A program made the translations under genes and the position numbers. A DNA stretch of 64,000 nt from Anthoceros angustus (taxonomy: Eukaryota; Streptophyta; Anthocerotopsida; Anthocerotales; Anthocerotaceae): contig MU008193.1 of NCBI GenBank assembly GCA_010909165.1, positions 420,376 to 484,375 of the forward strand, in the 5' to 3' direction. The stretch's first letter is position 1, and the number at the start of each line of letters is the position of its first letter. The notes below the pieces were generated by a model. The model was not told where the DNA came from. It saw nothing but the letters and a program-made list of their open reading frames with translations, and ran no database searches. Positions 22,898-33,973 of this stretch are shown piece after piece.

Positions 22898-25319
22898 TGT
22901 CCACCGCTCAGCATCATCCAAATTTTCGGGTTCCTACTGCAGAAACCACTCCTTGTCTAGGCATACAATTGCATCATGAGAATTGGTCAGTCTCCTCAAA
23001 AGCATGGTTTCCAGTTATAAGGTGATCACCGCTCGCTGTTCCCTTTCTTCCGCCTTTTGATCCACCGCCACCGCCCAACCGCTCCGATTTTTTTGCTTAC
23101 TTTGTGGAATTGCGATGCGGTTTTTTCGATGCCCTCGCAGTGTTTCTCCACCAACTGACTGGCGTTGTGGCCTCGGTCTCGCTGGTCCGATTTCTTCTTC
23201 GCTTCGCTTGGGGCACCGGCGGGTCGCCAAGTGCGCCCGCCATGTCCTTCTTGCTCCGCAACTTCCTCCCGATGCCATGATACCCCGCATACAACAGGGA
23301 AGAAAGCGGAGCCGGGTTAGATGAAATATTGGAATTGTGCATGTAGACCGTGTGGAAAGGAATAGGCAAGGCAGTGCGCACTTACCCGGGCGCCGAGCGC
23401 AAACGATGAAGGAAGGACGGCGGTGGTCCCAATTTACTTGCGGCGCCCATCTGCCGCGCAACGCGTTCAAACGGCGAGGCCTGTGAAGGTGTTTCGCTTG
23501 TGGGCTGGAGCACTTGGGGAACATAAACCCCTGCTTTGAGCCGCGATTATATGAGTTTGGTCAATCGATTGGCACATTACCGGTAAAATCCATGATTTAC
23601 CTTCATTTAATCGATTCCTTGTTTCAAATGCTCATTGGTGGCTCACATGTCGTTGGGGAAAGGCGGCGCATTTCCAATGAGTTCAAAGATTTCCGTTGTC
23701 GAGCATTTAAGTGGTGCATGCATCGATTTGTCACCGCCGCCGCCACTCTTAGCTAAGACTCATATGTCACACCGACTCTAAAGATGCTCGCTTGTCGGGT
23801 TGGAGACTATTGTCACCTCTGAGTTCTGAGTGGACCACGATGTTACACTTAACTCACAGCTCTGAAGCGTTTGAGGTGAGCGCTGTTCCCGCGGTTTGCA
23901 ATTCTATAGGCTTTCAGATGTTCCTCCAGAGCTAACAATCGGCTTCCACCGGATTTTGTAGGACGAGGAAAACGATGTTGTGTCGCAATTCCAGAGGGAC
24001 TTTGACGCTGCCAAGAAGAGAAAACGCAATACCCGCTTGAACGCTGGTGCCGAGGGTGTGTCGAAGTTTGTAACCGCGACACCGCAGACCCTTGGTGCAA
24101 TGTGGACCATCGATGTTGTGTTTTGTCCTCTCCCTCTACACTCCGACGCACTTTATATGGAACTGGAATTGTAGACAAACCAGGTGGATGCTTGAGTTCT
24201 GACTAATGTTGACATGACTTCTTCAGACAAAGGCTGGAGGAGGCACATGCAAACATCACCAAGACTTCCTCGGTGTGTTCCCCACACTCCAAGAAACGTG
24301 AACCTCTATGCAGCTATGGAGCGGAGTCCGGGAAGTTCGAGGCATGGAGGAAGAGGACAACACGATCGCCGACATTGCGCCGGGGTTTGTTTGCAGCGGA
24401 TGAAAGGTGGTCAGCACGGCTCAACCTCGCGATGAATCACCGATTGCCGAACCGACGACAAGGGATGGGTAATGAGATGCTCTTTCCACCCCAAGCCACC
24501 GAGTGAAACATGTAACGATGTGTGGATTGGTATTAAAAAAAGCGGGCATGTGGGGTTCCATTGTCCAAAAGCGATAGCGAGTACAAGGACTGGAAACCAT
24601 GCAACAACACTGTGTGCAAACTCTGCAAGGCAAACTTGCAAGAGCAGCGTATCGTTATCCGAGGATGGGGAGGCGGAGCAAGAAGCGTTTTGCGTCACTA
24701 GTGGATGTGGACATCGCGAAACCTAAGGAGAAGGTCATCACACATATCATGGGAGCGGGCGCATTCGGTGTTGTTTGCAAGCATTCGGAGAGTTTATTGC
24801 ATAGGTTCCGAGTATGAGGAGTTGAAGGCCGAGTAGTGCAATGCTCCATGGGACGGAGCGATCAATCCCGAACCTCTCCGCATGCATGTGGAGTCTTGCA
24901 TGGATGGATTCCACTTTTCAATTCATGTCGAAGACGCCAACGTGATGTTTTCACATGCCCGATACATTTTCCAAGTTGGAAATATGGGCCGCGATCGGAT
25001 ATGGCACGGTCCTCCATGAAGTTCGCCTCCCTATGTATTTCTTAACTCGTGGAGAAACAACTTTCCGAAGGTCCGGATACCAAAATCAAAGTTTTCTACT
25101 TGTTCTCGTGAGGGCCTCAAGCGCACTATTCGCAACACATCCGGCAAGGCGGATCAAGGTTTGTTCCTTTAATCACATCAAGCCCGGGGAAATTCGAATG
25201 TCGTTGACATGTTGCCGCATGGTAGGGACCGTGTTTATCCAATGGTTTATGGGCGTGCCATGTCATGCCATGGCACCATCTGGGCTTACGCAAGGCATGT
25301 GCGTTTTGCATGTTTACCA
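22898..25319. other. Degraded sequence; possible fragments of other transposon genes
   Basis: On the minus strand, 23,015-23,524 holds basic, Lys/Arg-rich short frames. ACTCTAAAGATGCTC at about 23,774-23,788, read in reverse GAGCATCTTTAGAGT, resembles the start of some plant TIR elements. I could not find a second end. 23,960-25,100 holds scattered protein-like pieces, including KSGHVGFHCPK at about 24,539, which resembles part of a gag-type zinc knuckle. None is long enough to name. Confidence 0.35.
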
Positions 25320-25720
25320 TAGGCGGTGATGCTGGCGCCTATGCCCATAGATATGGTTACATAGGCGCCGGCATGCCGCCGCCTATGCCATAGCTCGCAT
25401 AGGCGCGGCGCGCCTATGCCAGCTGGTTACATGGCGCCGATGCCGGCGCTATGCCATAGTTAGGAGCCGGCACCGCCGCCCATGCCATAGCTCTGAGGCG
25501 GCACATGCGCTCCTATTACATAGGCGGCGGCATACCGGCGCCTATGTCCATAGCGTGCACCGCCGCATGACCAGGCGCCTATCACAGGCGCGATGCCTAC
25601 GCGCCTATGTCCATACTTTTGCGCGCATGACCCGACCTATGTCCTAGATGACGGCCGCATGCCGGCCCTATGTCCATAGCAATATATGCGCGCCAAGACG
25701 CCCGGCGCCTATGGGCATAT
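25320..25720. repeat. GC-rich palindromic array (CATAGGCGCCGGCATGCCGG type)
   Basis: About 400 bp consists of variants of CGCCTATGCCATAG, GGCGCCGGCATGCCG and CATAGGCGC. Dyads around GGCGCC, GCATGC and GGCGCGCC are frequent, and every copy is altered by small indels. No coding sequence is seen. It is compositionally unlike its neighbours. Confidence 0.75.
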
Positions 25721-26696
25721 ATTGTTCCCCATGGGTATAGTGCATGGTATGCAATACATGGTCGCCATACATCCGGTGCCTTCCCGCCTTAGTCCTTGCA
25801 TGCGTGTGGTGGTTACCGTGGTACGGTGTGCACACTCATGTAGGAGTTTTGGTCAAATGTGGTGGAGATCGTTGTGCAATACTCCTTGTTTTGACATGTG
25901 CATATTTTTCCTTGTGAGGTATATGAAGGGGCATCAAGGCCTCATCGATCGCTCTGTAACGAGAGGGACAAAGCGCAAAGCATCGCTCTAAAAGTTATGC
26001 TCAACCTCACAAGTACATGCTTCGGCTATCGACGGTATGGACCAAAAGAAGACCGAGCTGCCCCATTTTATTCGATACCCAAAAGATTTAGCGGATAGTT
26101 CACTTATTAATGTTCATGTAGTGGGTATGGTGCATAATTACACTTTCAAAGAGCGTATTTGCATTATGCCAATTTATGGAATGACGAATCTAACTATCAA
26201 CATAATTCAAGATGTCATATTTTCATATGAAGGGTGCTTCCAAAGTGCTTTATCTCCACTTGACAATACATGCCGGAGAACAAAAATCATTGTTATTCGC
26301 ATACCTAAATATGCTCGTTGACCTTCAAGTGTTTGTGAAAGTGAAGGTTGGTTTCCTTCGTTGGTCACACACATGATCGTAGATCAAATGTTTTCTTGTT
26401 TCAAGCTTCTCGAGACACAAAGAGCTTTTAATAGATACATCGGACATTGAGATTCACTCCAAAACCCAAGTGAAGATTATAACTAAGTAGGACTTTCGCT
26501 CATATGTATGGCGATCGAAAGGAGCAAGAGGATATGCATGCGGCGGTGAAACGGTGAACAACCTTTCCTTCCAAAGATCGTTCAAAATCACACGGAAGAA
26601 CGGCAAGACCGTGGCCACGCATCGTTGTTCGCAGATGATTCCACTTCACCGGGGAATCAAGATGGTTTAGAATTTTGAACTGTTCCCACCATTGCA

Positions 26697-27212
26697 TTGG
26701 TCCAGCTTTATGGCTTTTGGCAAAGACAAAAGGGGCAAGATGGAGGTCTGTCGCCCACAGAAGGTGTGGCGCACTTGAAGAATGGGTTATTGAACTTGAG
26801 GACGTACATAACGGCGGCCGAGAGAGTGTGGTGGAGGTTGTTTTGGGTTGATCAGGAGGGAATCGCCATTATTGTGGAGAACAACATAGCTCTTGTGCTG
26901 AAACAGCCATGGAGATGGTACAATAGAGCGGAGGCAGAGGCGAACTTGCCTCCTCTTCAAGTCCCTGAAGAGGTTGTCCTTGACGAAGCATTACTCAGAG
27001 AGGTACCCCAACGCGATATGTATTTGGGGGCATATCAGAATATTGGTCGACAACAGCAACAAATTGAGAAAATGAATGGGGATATCAAGGAGATACGGAA
27101 AGGAATGTTCATCGCTACTCCATGTGCAGAGACATACAGGCTTTTGGATTGGGAAGGTGGACAGTGGACTTTGATTGTGAGAAGCCTTCGCTTATGGTCC
27201 ACCGGCATGTAA
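26697..27212 (+). CDS. Unrecognised ORF, 171 residues
   Basis: The open frame has a basic, Gln/Trp-containing first half (LYGFWQRQK) and a helix-prone segment near residues 115-140 (NIGRQQQQIEKMNGDIKEIR), possibly a short coiled coil. The start codon is not ATG-anchored. A second open frame overlaps downstream (27,122-27,424) and may be a shifted continuation. I know of no family match and propose no function. Confidence 0.3.
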   Translation: MVQLYGFWQRQKGQDGGLSPTEGVAHLKNGLLNLRTYITAAERVWWRLFWVDQEGIAIIVENNIALVLKQPWRWYNRAEAEANLPPLQVPEEVVLDEALLREVPQRDMYLGAYQNIGRQQQQIEKMNGDIKEIRKGMFIATPCAETYRLLDWEGGQWTLIVRSLRLWSTGM

Positions 27213-27767
27213 TCGAGCACACCGATGCGTTTGAAGGAAATATGTTGAAGAATTTTTGTTCGGGACCGAACGCAAACGGGACATGGGAAGGTGTGGAAAA
27301 GAGGATTACCAAAGAACATCCAACGGTTGTTTGTTTTGGACAAGACTATAATCCTCTATTATGGATTCAACTTGAATGGAAGGAAACACTTGTATGCTTG
27401 ATAAGAAGGCCATTCAAAAACTAAATCTTTTTCCGCAACTGTGAGAGGACGATACTGTGAAGTCAAGGAGAGGTCCTATATTGGATGAAGGAATTGAGTT
27501 GAGGAGTGAAATTGTCCGCCGATGTTTGAAAGGGCCAACATGCCTGAAAATAGGCGAGCATGTGAGTAGTAGATGTTCACAATTATATAGTTCTCTATGG
27601 GACTCACCCTAAGAAGGGGCAAACGCCTACTTTATTCTTGCCGCTCATTAATACGATGTTATCAATTCAAACCCACAAAGCGGACTCACAAAAGTGTCAC
27701 CCACATCTGCTCTTGTCGATTGTCCCAAGGCATCGAGGTTAATTAATATGCCCATGAACTCGGCGAA

Positions 27768-28253
27768 ATGCTTGTTGCTTCTGTTATCGCGCTAACCGCG
27801 AGATGGGAATGGATAGAAGTTCATCTAGTGGTGGAGGGGGCGCATGCCGGGCGCCACGCATCACGTGCCCTTGTATACGCCACCAATAAAATTGGAAAAA
27901 CAACCGCCCGGCATGATGTTGCATTGTGCGCGAGAATACAACCAAGGCCGTACACCTCGTCCACGTTACAAACTGTTAAAACCCGTGTGTACTCAACACT
28001 TCATGCATATCCATATATTTCCCAAACCACTCACCATGCGTGTAAAAAATGCATATTACAAAGCATAGCAGGCCCTCTGCAACCCCCGGCCAACATGGAC
28101 TCAGATATGGGCATGTTTTGCAGGCAAAATTGCATTCAGTCTTCCAACAAATCCCTTTGTTTGGCCACCCCATGTCATGAACTCATGTTCAAGTACTTGT
28201 GGCACCCTTTTTTTCCCTCTTACTTTCGAACAAATAGTCCAAGAAGGGTTTGA
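27768..28253 (+). CDS. Unrecognised ORF, 161 residues
   Basis: The frame has several Cys residues in its second half (ACKKC, FCRQNC, CLATPC) but no clear zinc-finger spacing. The start is uncertain, and it may be a remnant. No repeats or membrane segments were seen. Confidence 0.22.
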   Translation: MLVASVIALTARWEWIEVHLVVEGAHAGRHASRALVYATNKIGKTTARHDVALCARIQPRPYTSSTLQTVKTRVYSTLHAYPYISQTTHHACKKCILQSIAGPLQPPANMDSDMGMFCRQNCIQSSNKSLCLATPCHELMFKYLWHPFFPSYFRTNSPRRV

Positions 28254-28952
28254 GTGCCCATGTTGCCGCCGGTTATTTGTATAAAGTGGGAAAACGCCGC
28301 TTCCTGTTTATTCCGACGGAAAGAACATTATGGTGTTATCAGCCTGCTCGATAATATTTATAGTCTCTTGAATATCTATTCTATAAATATTTTTTCTCTT
28401 TTATGTTTTTCTTAATATTCTAAGACTAATATCTATGAACAAATCCTTATGTCCATGCCCATCGACATGCCACATGCCATACATCCATCCACATGCCATA
28501 TGACATACATCCGTCACATGCACGTACACATGCCATGCATCCCTGGCATCATCCATCATGTTGTCCTAGCTACACAGCCTGCAGCTTTATTATGCACACA
28601 GCCTCTTGTCAATGTATGCCATGACAGCTGTCGCACCGTAGGGCACCATAGCGGTCCATGTCCACATTAGGGCATGGCTCATGTCAGAGTCTGTGAAGCA
28701 CTGAGCCTCACAGTTTGGGTAAGCCTCCAAAATAGGCTTATCGGCTAACTACCAAAGCGGCAAAGTAAAAGAAGAACTAGGCAATATCACGGTGCCCTAC
28801 CATGGATGCGGCACATTGTGACCAAATGAACACGCAGGCCTAGGGTATGGCGCCGCGAGTTTGAACACCACATTAAAATTAGCAAACACCCTCCAAAAAA
28901 CAAAACAAGCAAATCCATACTTTTTCCCCAAAAAAAAAGGGATTCTAGCCAT

Positions 28953-28996
28953 AAACCCCTTTTGCTGGAGAAATCTCTTTCTACCTAGACGTTGTA
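28953..28996. repeat. Diverged solitary end of the 48.7-50.2 kb TIR element family
   Basis: AAACCCCTTTTGCTGGAGAA followed by ATCTCTTTCTACCTAGACGTTGT matches the right end of the element at 50,180-50,228 (AAACCCCTTTTGACAGGAGAA...CTAAACAGACGCTGTT) with several substitutions. No partner end was located nearby. Confidence 0.55.
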
Positions 28997-29040
28997 TTAT
29001 GTTTTGGGATTAGTTAGCGTGTAAAGAAGATTTGTATCGA

Positions 29041-29420
29041 TGTTTGCCAAGATTGCTGCCCCATTAACTAACCTCTTGAAAAAGGCGAAGGCTTGGAGCT
29101 GGGATGAAGAATGTCAAAGGGGATTCGAGTTTTTGAAGATGAAACTAAGCACTACCCCAGTTTTGGCAATCTATGATTCGAAGAAGGATATATAGAAGTA
29201 TATACTGACGCATTAGGTATTGCAATCAAAGAGTGCTCATGCGTAGGAAGAGCAGTCCATCGTTGAGCTACATGAACATGAAAGGATCAATTGTAAGAAT
29301 GGAATAGCTTCTTTGTCATCCATTGTTCAACATCTTGAGACATAATGTTCTACGTTTTTATATTGTATATGGCTAGTATACCAGGCATTAGTAATCGCGA
29401 CTCAATACTGCAACATGTGA
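29041..29420 (+). pseudogene. Ty3/gypsy retrotransposon pol fragment (RT C-terminus and RNase H start)
   Basis: Translation from 29,045 gives FAKIAAPLTNLLKK, WSWDEECQRGFEFLK, TPVLAIYD and, after a frameshift near 29,190, VYTDALGIAI. These are the standard blocks joining reverse transcriptase to RNase H in plant Ty3/gypsy elements. Downstream, short pieces such as LSSIVQHLET continue in mixed frames with stops. No LTR, integrase or gag is associated, so this is an isolated, old fragment. Confidence 0.85.
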
Positions 29421-29852
29421 ATCACAAGATTCCTTGATAATGTATATATATCTATCACGTGGATCTTAGCATGGTTAGGTATACCACATTTTGTGACATA
29501 TGCAAATGTGCACTATGTGCTACATATACCCCAAGTTTCGATTATCCAATGTTTCCAGTTGAGTCAACCCCAATTTGGGAGCGTGAACATATCATGTACA
29601 ACTTCTAAACTTGGGAATCGCCGCACGAGGCAAGCACTAACTATATAAGCACTTCCTGACCAACAACCCGAGCAAACAAATCTAATACGCGAGATATATA
29701 GTGCAACCAGCCAACAACGAGTGAGGGTAGCTGGCGTACGCCGTGGCACAAACACACTCTACGCATGACAACAACCGCAAATTCCTCGGCACATCGCTTC
29801 CTGAGTCATAGCTTCGGGCCTCCTCACAACGCTCTTGCAGATTGCATATCTA

Positions 29853-29882
29853 GAGGACAAGCTATGATCCGAGCTTGTCCTC
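29853..29882. repeat. 11-bp-arm hairpin GAGGACAAGCT...AGCTTGTCCTC
   Basis: The inverted repeat is perfect, with 8 nt between the arms, and TATATATA follows about 10 bp downstream (29,893). It might be part of an old LTR or promoter. No transcript evidence is available from sequence alone. Confidence 0.6.
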
Positions 29883-30046
29883 AATGGAAGGGTCTATATA
29901 TACTAGACTCTGCATCGGCATATTCCTAAGATATCCTATCGCATAAGCATGCCATGCCGTAAATATCCTAAGAATACACTATAATATGCAAGGAATATGC
30001 CAAAGCATATTACTTGAAGCCTTATCCACTAGCTATCTAACAACTA

Positions 30047-30200
30047 TGTTTAATTAACACTAATCAATGCTTAATTAACATAAGCACCTTGGATTAATTA
30101 ACACTAATCAATGCTTAACATATAAGCACTTTAGATTAATTAACACTAATTACTACTTAAAGATAAGTAATTAGATTAATTAATGCTAATCAAACACTAA
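30047..30200. repeat. AT-rich tandem repeat (ATTAATTAACACTAATCAATGC), about 50-bp unit
   Basis: Three to four imperfect copies of TTAATTAACACTAAT(CAATGCTTAA) occur, spaced by TAAGCACYTTRGA. It is a low-complexity minisatellite, and no gene is seen from 29,420 to 30,760. Confidence 0.75.
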
Positions 30201-30760
30201 ACCCAAGTGCGTAGATTAGTATCACACGGCATGAGCGGGGAACTAAAAGTACCGCTCGGGCGTAAAAGCTATGGCGGTGCTTCATCTTCACGGAGCTCTT
30301 GAGGCGCCCAGCTACCGCCGACCATCGACATTTCGAGTGTTCACAAGGAAGGGGAGGAGGGCGCCCACCTCAACGCAATGGGGTCCCAACGCTTAGAGGC
30401 CAAGCAGGTGGCAGAGAAGCAGGAGCCTCGAGCTAATTTGCAAGTTGGGCAGGTGAGAAGTTGCATTTGCCGGGGTTTGGGTTTCGTGTTCGGTGCCATG
30501 GCCTTACTCTGACTACGTCTGTGCCCACTGTATGGGAGTGATAACTTGTTAAGTAGATGGTAAAAACGGGGGTTTTTTTTTAAACCTGTTTCACATACAC
30601 ATTAAAAGATCTCGATGTTGGGTTTTAGTGTGGTTCGTGGGTTTAGTTGTGGCTTACGTCCTTGATAGTGTGGAAGTGGAGCACGAGATCAAGGTGAGGT
30701 TGCCTGATTAGAACACATTACCAAATTACAATGATTCTGATGAAACAGTCCACAAAGATA

Positions 30761-33116
30761 TCAAATGCTTACATTCTCATTGCGTTGCACTTGCAAGGGG
30801 CACTGACCACGGGCCTGTACATAACTCAAATTATTAAAACATTTCGGGACAACTAGATTAACCTCATAAACAAATACACTTATATCTTCAGGCTGACTTG
30901 AAAATACTACTTCTGGAGTCACATTGAGGATAGTTGACGGAAGAACACCCCTTAGATCGTCCTGCATCCCATTAAGTTCTTCATTCAGTAACTCCTTGTA
31001 GGATCTTTGTTCACCAGGAACAAGAACTCTTGCTGCAACGGCCTGTTTTGCTTGACCTGAACGGTCATATCTGCGAATGTCATAATGTCAGCAAAGAACA
31101 TACAAATGGCTTCAACAAGTTACAAAGATGCCACCACAAATTATCTTGAGAATCCTGCATCTGTTTTGTGGCCAGTAACACTTCTCCCAGCAATCAGAGG
31201 GCACCTGAGCTATCGTCAGACGTGTTATCATTGTTACACGACAACTCTTGTTGGTGTAATAGCCATCAAGCTCAGCTGCTTCCGCCATAGTCTTCATGAA
31301 CCTTGAGAGCATTCCTTTGGAAATACGAAGTTTTGCATATCAAGCCTAGCCAAGAAAACTAACAGTTAGTACATTAAAAAGCAATAAACTAAACTCAAAT
31401 AACCACACACTTACATTCGACCTTGGGTTATCGATGGTTGAGTTGAAGAAAAACCCCTGAATAGAGAGATTCTTGTCGTTTGCAGTCCACTTAGGAGAGT
31501 GATTAATAACAGCTTTAAAAGTTTCAATTACGTCCTTCTCGTAGTTCTTAACCTTTGGCCGGAAATGCTCACTTTGGTAATTCTTCATGTCAACTTTGTA
31601 ATTCTTTGACAGTCGTTCTTCATATTTGCGAAAGGAACAAACGTTAACACTATACAACATGACGTCACAACAAAAATGATGAAACAAAACAGGAAAACAT
31701 ACTGTACAAACTGCTCGCCCGAATCTGATGAAAATGAGAAGTCCCTAATCAAAAGGTTATGTAACTCTTCTTCGCCTCAGACTCCAAATCTATTCATGCA
31801 GAAATATGCACACCTACAAAGCCAATTCAAAAACGTCAGAACACAAAGGTGAACATTACATGATCAGAGCGCCTATATCAAACCAAAAAAGCAACATAGG
31901 AGTACCTTTTTTTAGCACCACGCCCAAATGAACATTGATGGTCTCTGTGGGAAAGAATGCGCCGCTCATCATCATCAGATATCAACTTAACCTCCTTTTG
32001 ACATGAGACAATTCCAAGGTCCTTGCTGATTTTCATGGACGCGACCAGCGCGGCCTGGGCCCCATGGAATATTCCGTGAAACATGTTGATCACAGGAATG
32101 TCAGAGCTAAGCCGGCTCTGGTCCAGAATGCACTTTCTTATTAAGATTCGATTGCACCCTCGGAAGAAGAACATCAGCCTGCACAAAATAAAAGTCAAAA
32201 TCAGCAAGTTAAATGAAAGTGAAAAGAAATTGAAAAGGGGAGAACTTACGTTTCTGGAGAGAATCTGGTGTTGTCTTTCAGACCCCGCTCTTGGTGGAAA
32301 AAGGGTATCAAAATAAAAGCCGGCTCAACCTACAATGTGTGTAATGTACTTACGGTCATTCTACTTGATGCGGTTCAGATCCTTATAATGCGTGTCCTCT
32401 ATTACACTATCCCAACCCCTGACACCACTGACTTTCATGAAAGCCTTAAGACGACTCCGGCACCAATTATTTTGGCGTTTAGATTTATCCTCACCACCAC
32501 TCAAAGCATCATTCACAGCACCCTCGGGGACAGAGGGGTCAAACCCCTGCTCTCTGAAGTTAGCCTCCTCATCAATTTCTTCCATGCCCATAGCAAAATC
32601 ATCTTCAGGACCAGCACACCTCAATCTCTCAAACAAATCAAGAACTTCATGATCAGTATCACCGCAGGTCGGGGAACCGTAGCATGGAAAATCGACTAGA
32701 TAAGCATCTTGTTGTACAGCACCACATACATTTCTGGACTGCAGACAAGCTTTGGCAGCGCTCACAACCATGGAATCGTCAGTTATCAAATGGTCATTCT
32801 CACCGACATACTCAACCCCTCTCTCAGTCACAGGAACATAGTTAGTGATCTCTGAAAGAGGGCCCTCCACCAATGGCACAGGTCGGTTGTCCACCCTTCT
32901 TCTCTTCTGAACAAACTCAGCTGCACGTCGAGCATCCTTCTTGGATGAGAATTGCCTTGGCGGGTTAGGAATGTCCTTCTTAGGCACTAAATAAGTTCCT
33001 TCACTGTGCACAAAGATACCATCAACTTTACCATCAGAAAGGTTGAAAGAGGCTGAAGGCCAAAGGGGTAAGGTTGAGGAGGGACGAAAGAAATCGGAGG
33101 TGATGATACACCGAAT
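30761..33116 (-). pseudogene. Crypton/ZMYM2-like (DUF3504) tyrosine recombinase, seven-exon pseudogene
   Basis: Proposed exons (minus strand): 33,116-32,354; 32,289-32,250; 32,178-31,906; 31,813-31,703; 31,625-31,415; 31,345-31,145; 31,070-30,761. Introns are 64-92 nt, mostly GT-AG. Read in order: an acidic N-terminal region; a SAM-like core-binding part (SPETLMFFFRGCNRIL; KEVKLISDDDERRI); box I FGV(stop)GEEELHNL, where the family has FGLRG; YEERLSKN; GMLSRFMKTMAEAAELDGYY then TNKSCR (family NHSxR); GHKTDAGFSR; and, after the last intron, YDRSGQ with the candidate catalytic Tyr. Lesions are TAG (32,361), TGA (31,777), TGA (31,340), a 1-nt frameshift in exon 6, acceptor AA (31,626-31,627) and donor AT (31,144). 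The 5' end is cut by the CACTA insertion at 33,117. Whether it was a Crypton transposase or a host-domesticated gene is open. Confidence 0.75.
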
Positions 33117-33600
33117 CCCTACTAGAAAAGGCAGCCTATGTTACAATCCTTATTGCAATTTCATGTTACACTTCCAAATTGCAACATGCTTTTTAGGCTT
33201 GGTATTAAGATTGACACTATTTTCTTCTCATGCTGTCACCATCTTAACATGAACATGGCTCTCTCTCATCACCTCACCTCCTAAGTACAACCTCCCTCGC
33301 TAGCATTGTTTATGATTTCAAACATATACAATGAAAACTTTATGTTATAGTCCTTTGTTACAATTTCATGTAACACTTTCCATGGAACACCCAAAAGTTA
33401 GGTGGCTTGGTGTTAAGTTTGTGATTTTCCTCCACCTTCTCTCACCATCTTAACAACATGCAAGTGGTCTCGACCTTACACCTCATTAAGAGCTTATCAT
33501 CAAGTTTGTTGGTTTGGTGTTAAGTTTGTGATTTTGTTTTCCACTTTCTCTTACCATCTTAACAACATGCTCTGGTCTCTCCTTTCACATCACACTCCTA
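33117..33600. repeat. 5' TIR and subterminal repeats of CACTA copy 2
   Basis: The TIR is followed by repeated TTGTTACAATTTCATGTAAC-type motifs and three copies of a roughly 120-150 bp block. Each block carries CTTGGTRTTAAG, then a YCACCATCTTAACA stretch (33,196-33,248, 33,397-33,455 and 33,511-33,567). They are the likely binding array for the element's DNA-binding protein, by analogy with En/Spm. Confidence 0.75.
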
Positions 33601-33939
33601 GTTAATGCTCCAGATGACACCCATTTCTTTATTGTTTCCCTCTGTGTTGCAATATGTTTGTGACAATGAGCTCCCTCTCCCACCTATTTTATTCTTCCTC
33701 TTGCTTCTCATATATGGCTGCTCTATCTCTCATGTCATTCTCTTTCCATCTTACCTCCTTTGCATAGCATTTATGGTTAATGTACCTTCCCTCTTCAATG
33801 CACCCTTGTGTCCACACCGGTTTTGTTTTCAAGCCCCATATACACAAACAAACCCTTGCTATAACCTAACCATGTATAGTAGGATTCTACATTATTTATA
33901 TGTCCATCTATATATACGGTTGAGCGATGTATGTATAAT

Positions 33940-33941
<2 letters not shown>

Positions 33942-33972
<31 letters not shown>
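33942..33972. repeat. (TA)n microsatellite
   Basis: An uninterrupted TA dinucleotide run of about 15 units lies inside CACTA copy 2, preceded by a shorter TATATATA run at about 33,907. No other feature was seen between 33,600 and 34,100. Confidence 0.9.

Positions 33973-33973
<1 letters not shown>

Noticed and set aside
32330-32353. 24-nt intron between exons 1 and 2 of the recombinase gene
   Set aside because: It is too short for plant splicing. A 64-nt intron ending at 32,290 (TTTTCCACCAAG) keeps the phase and gives family-like residues, so that was used.
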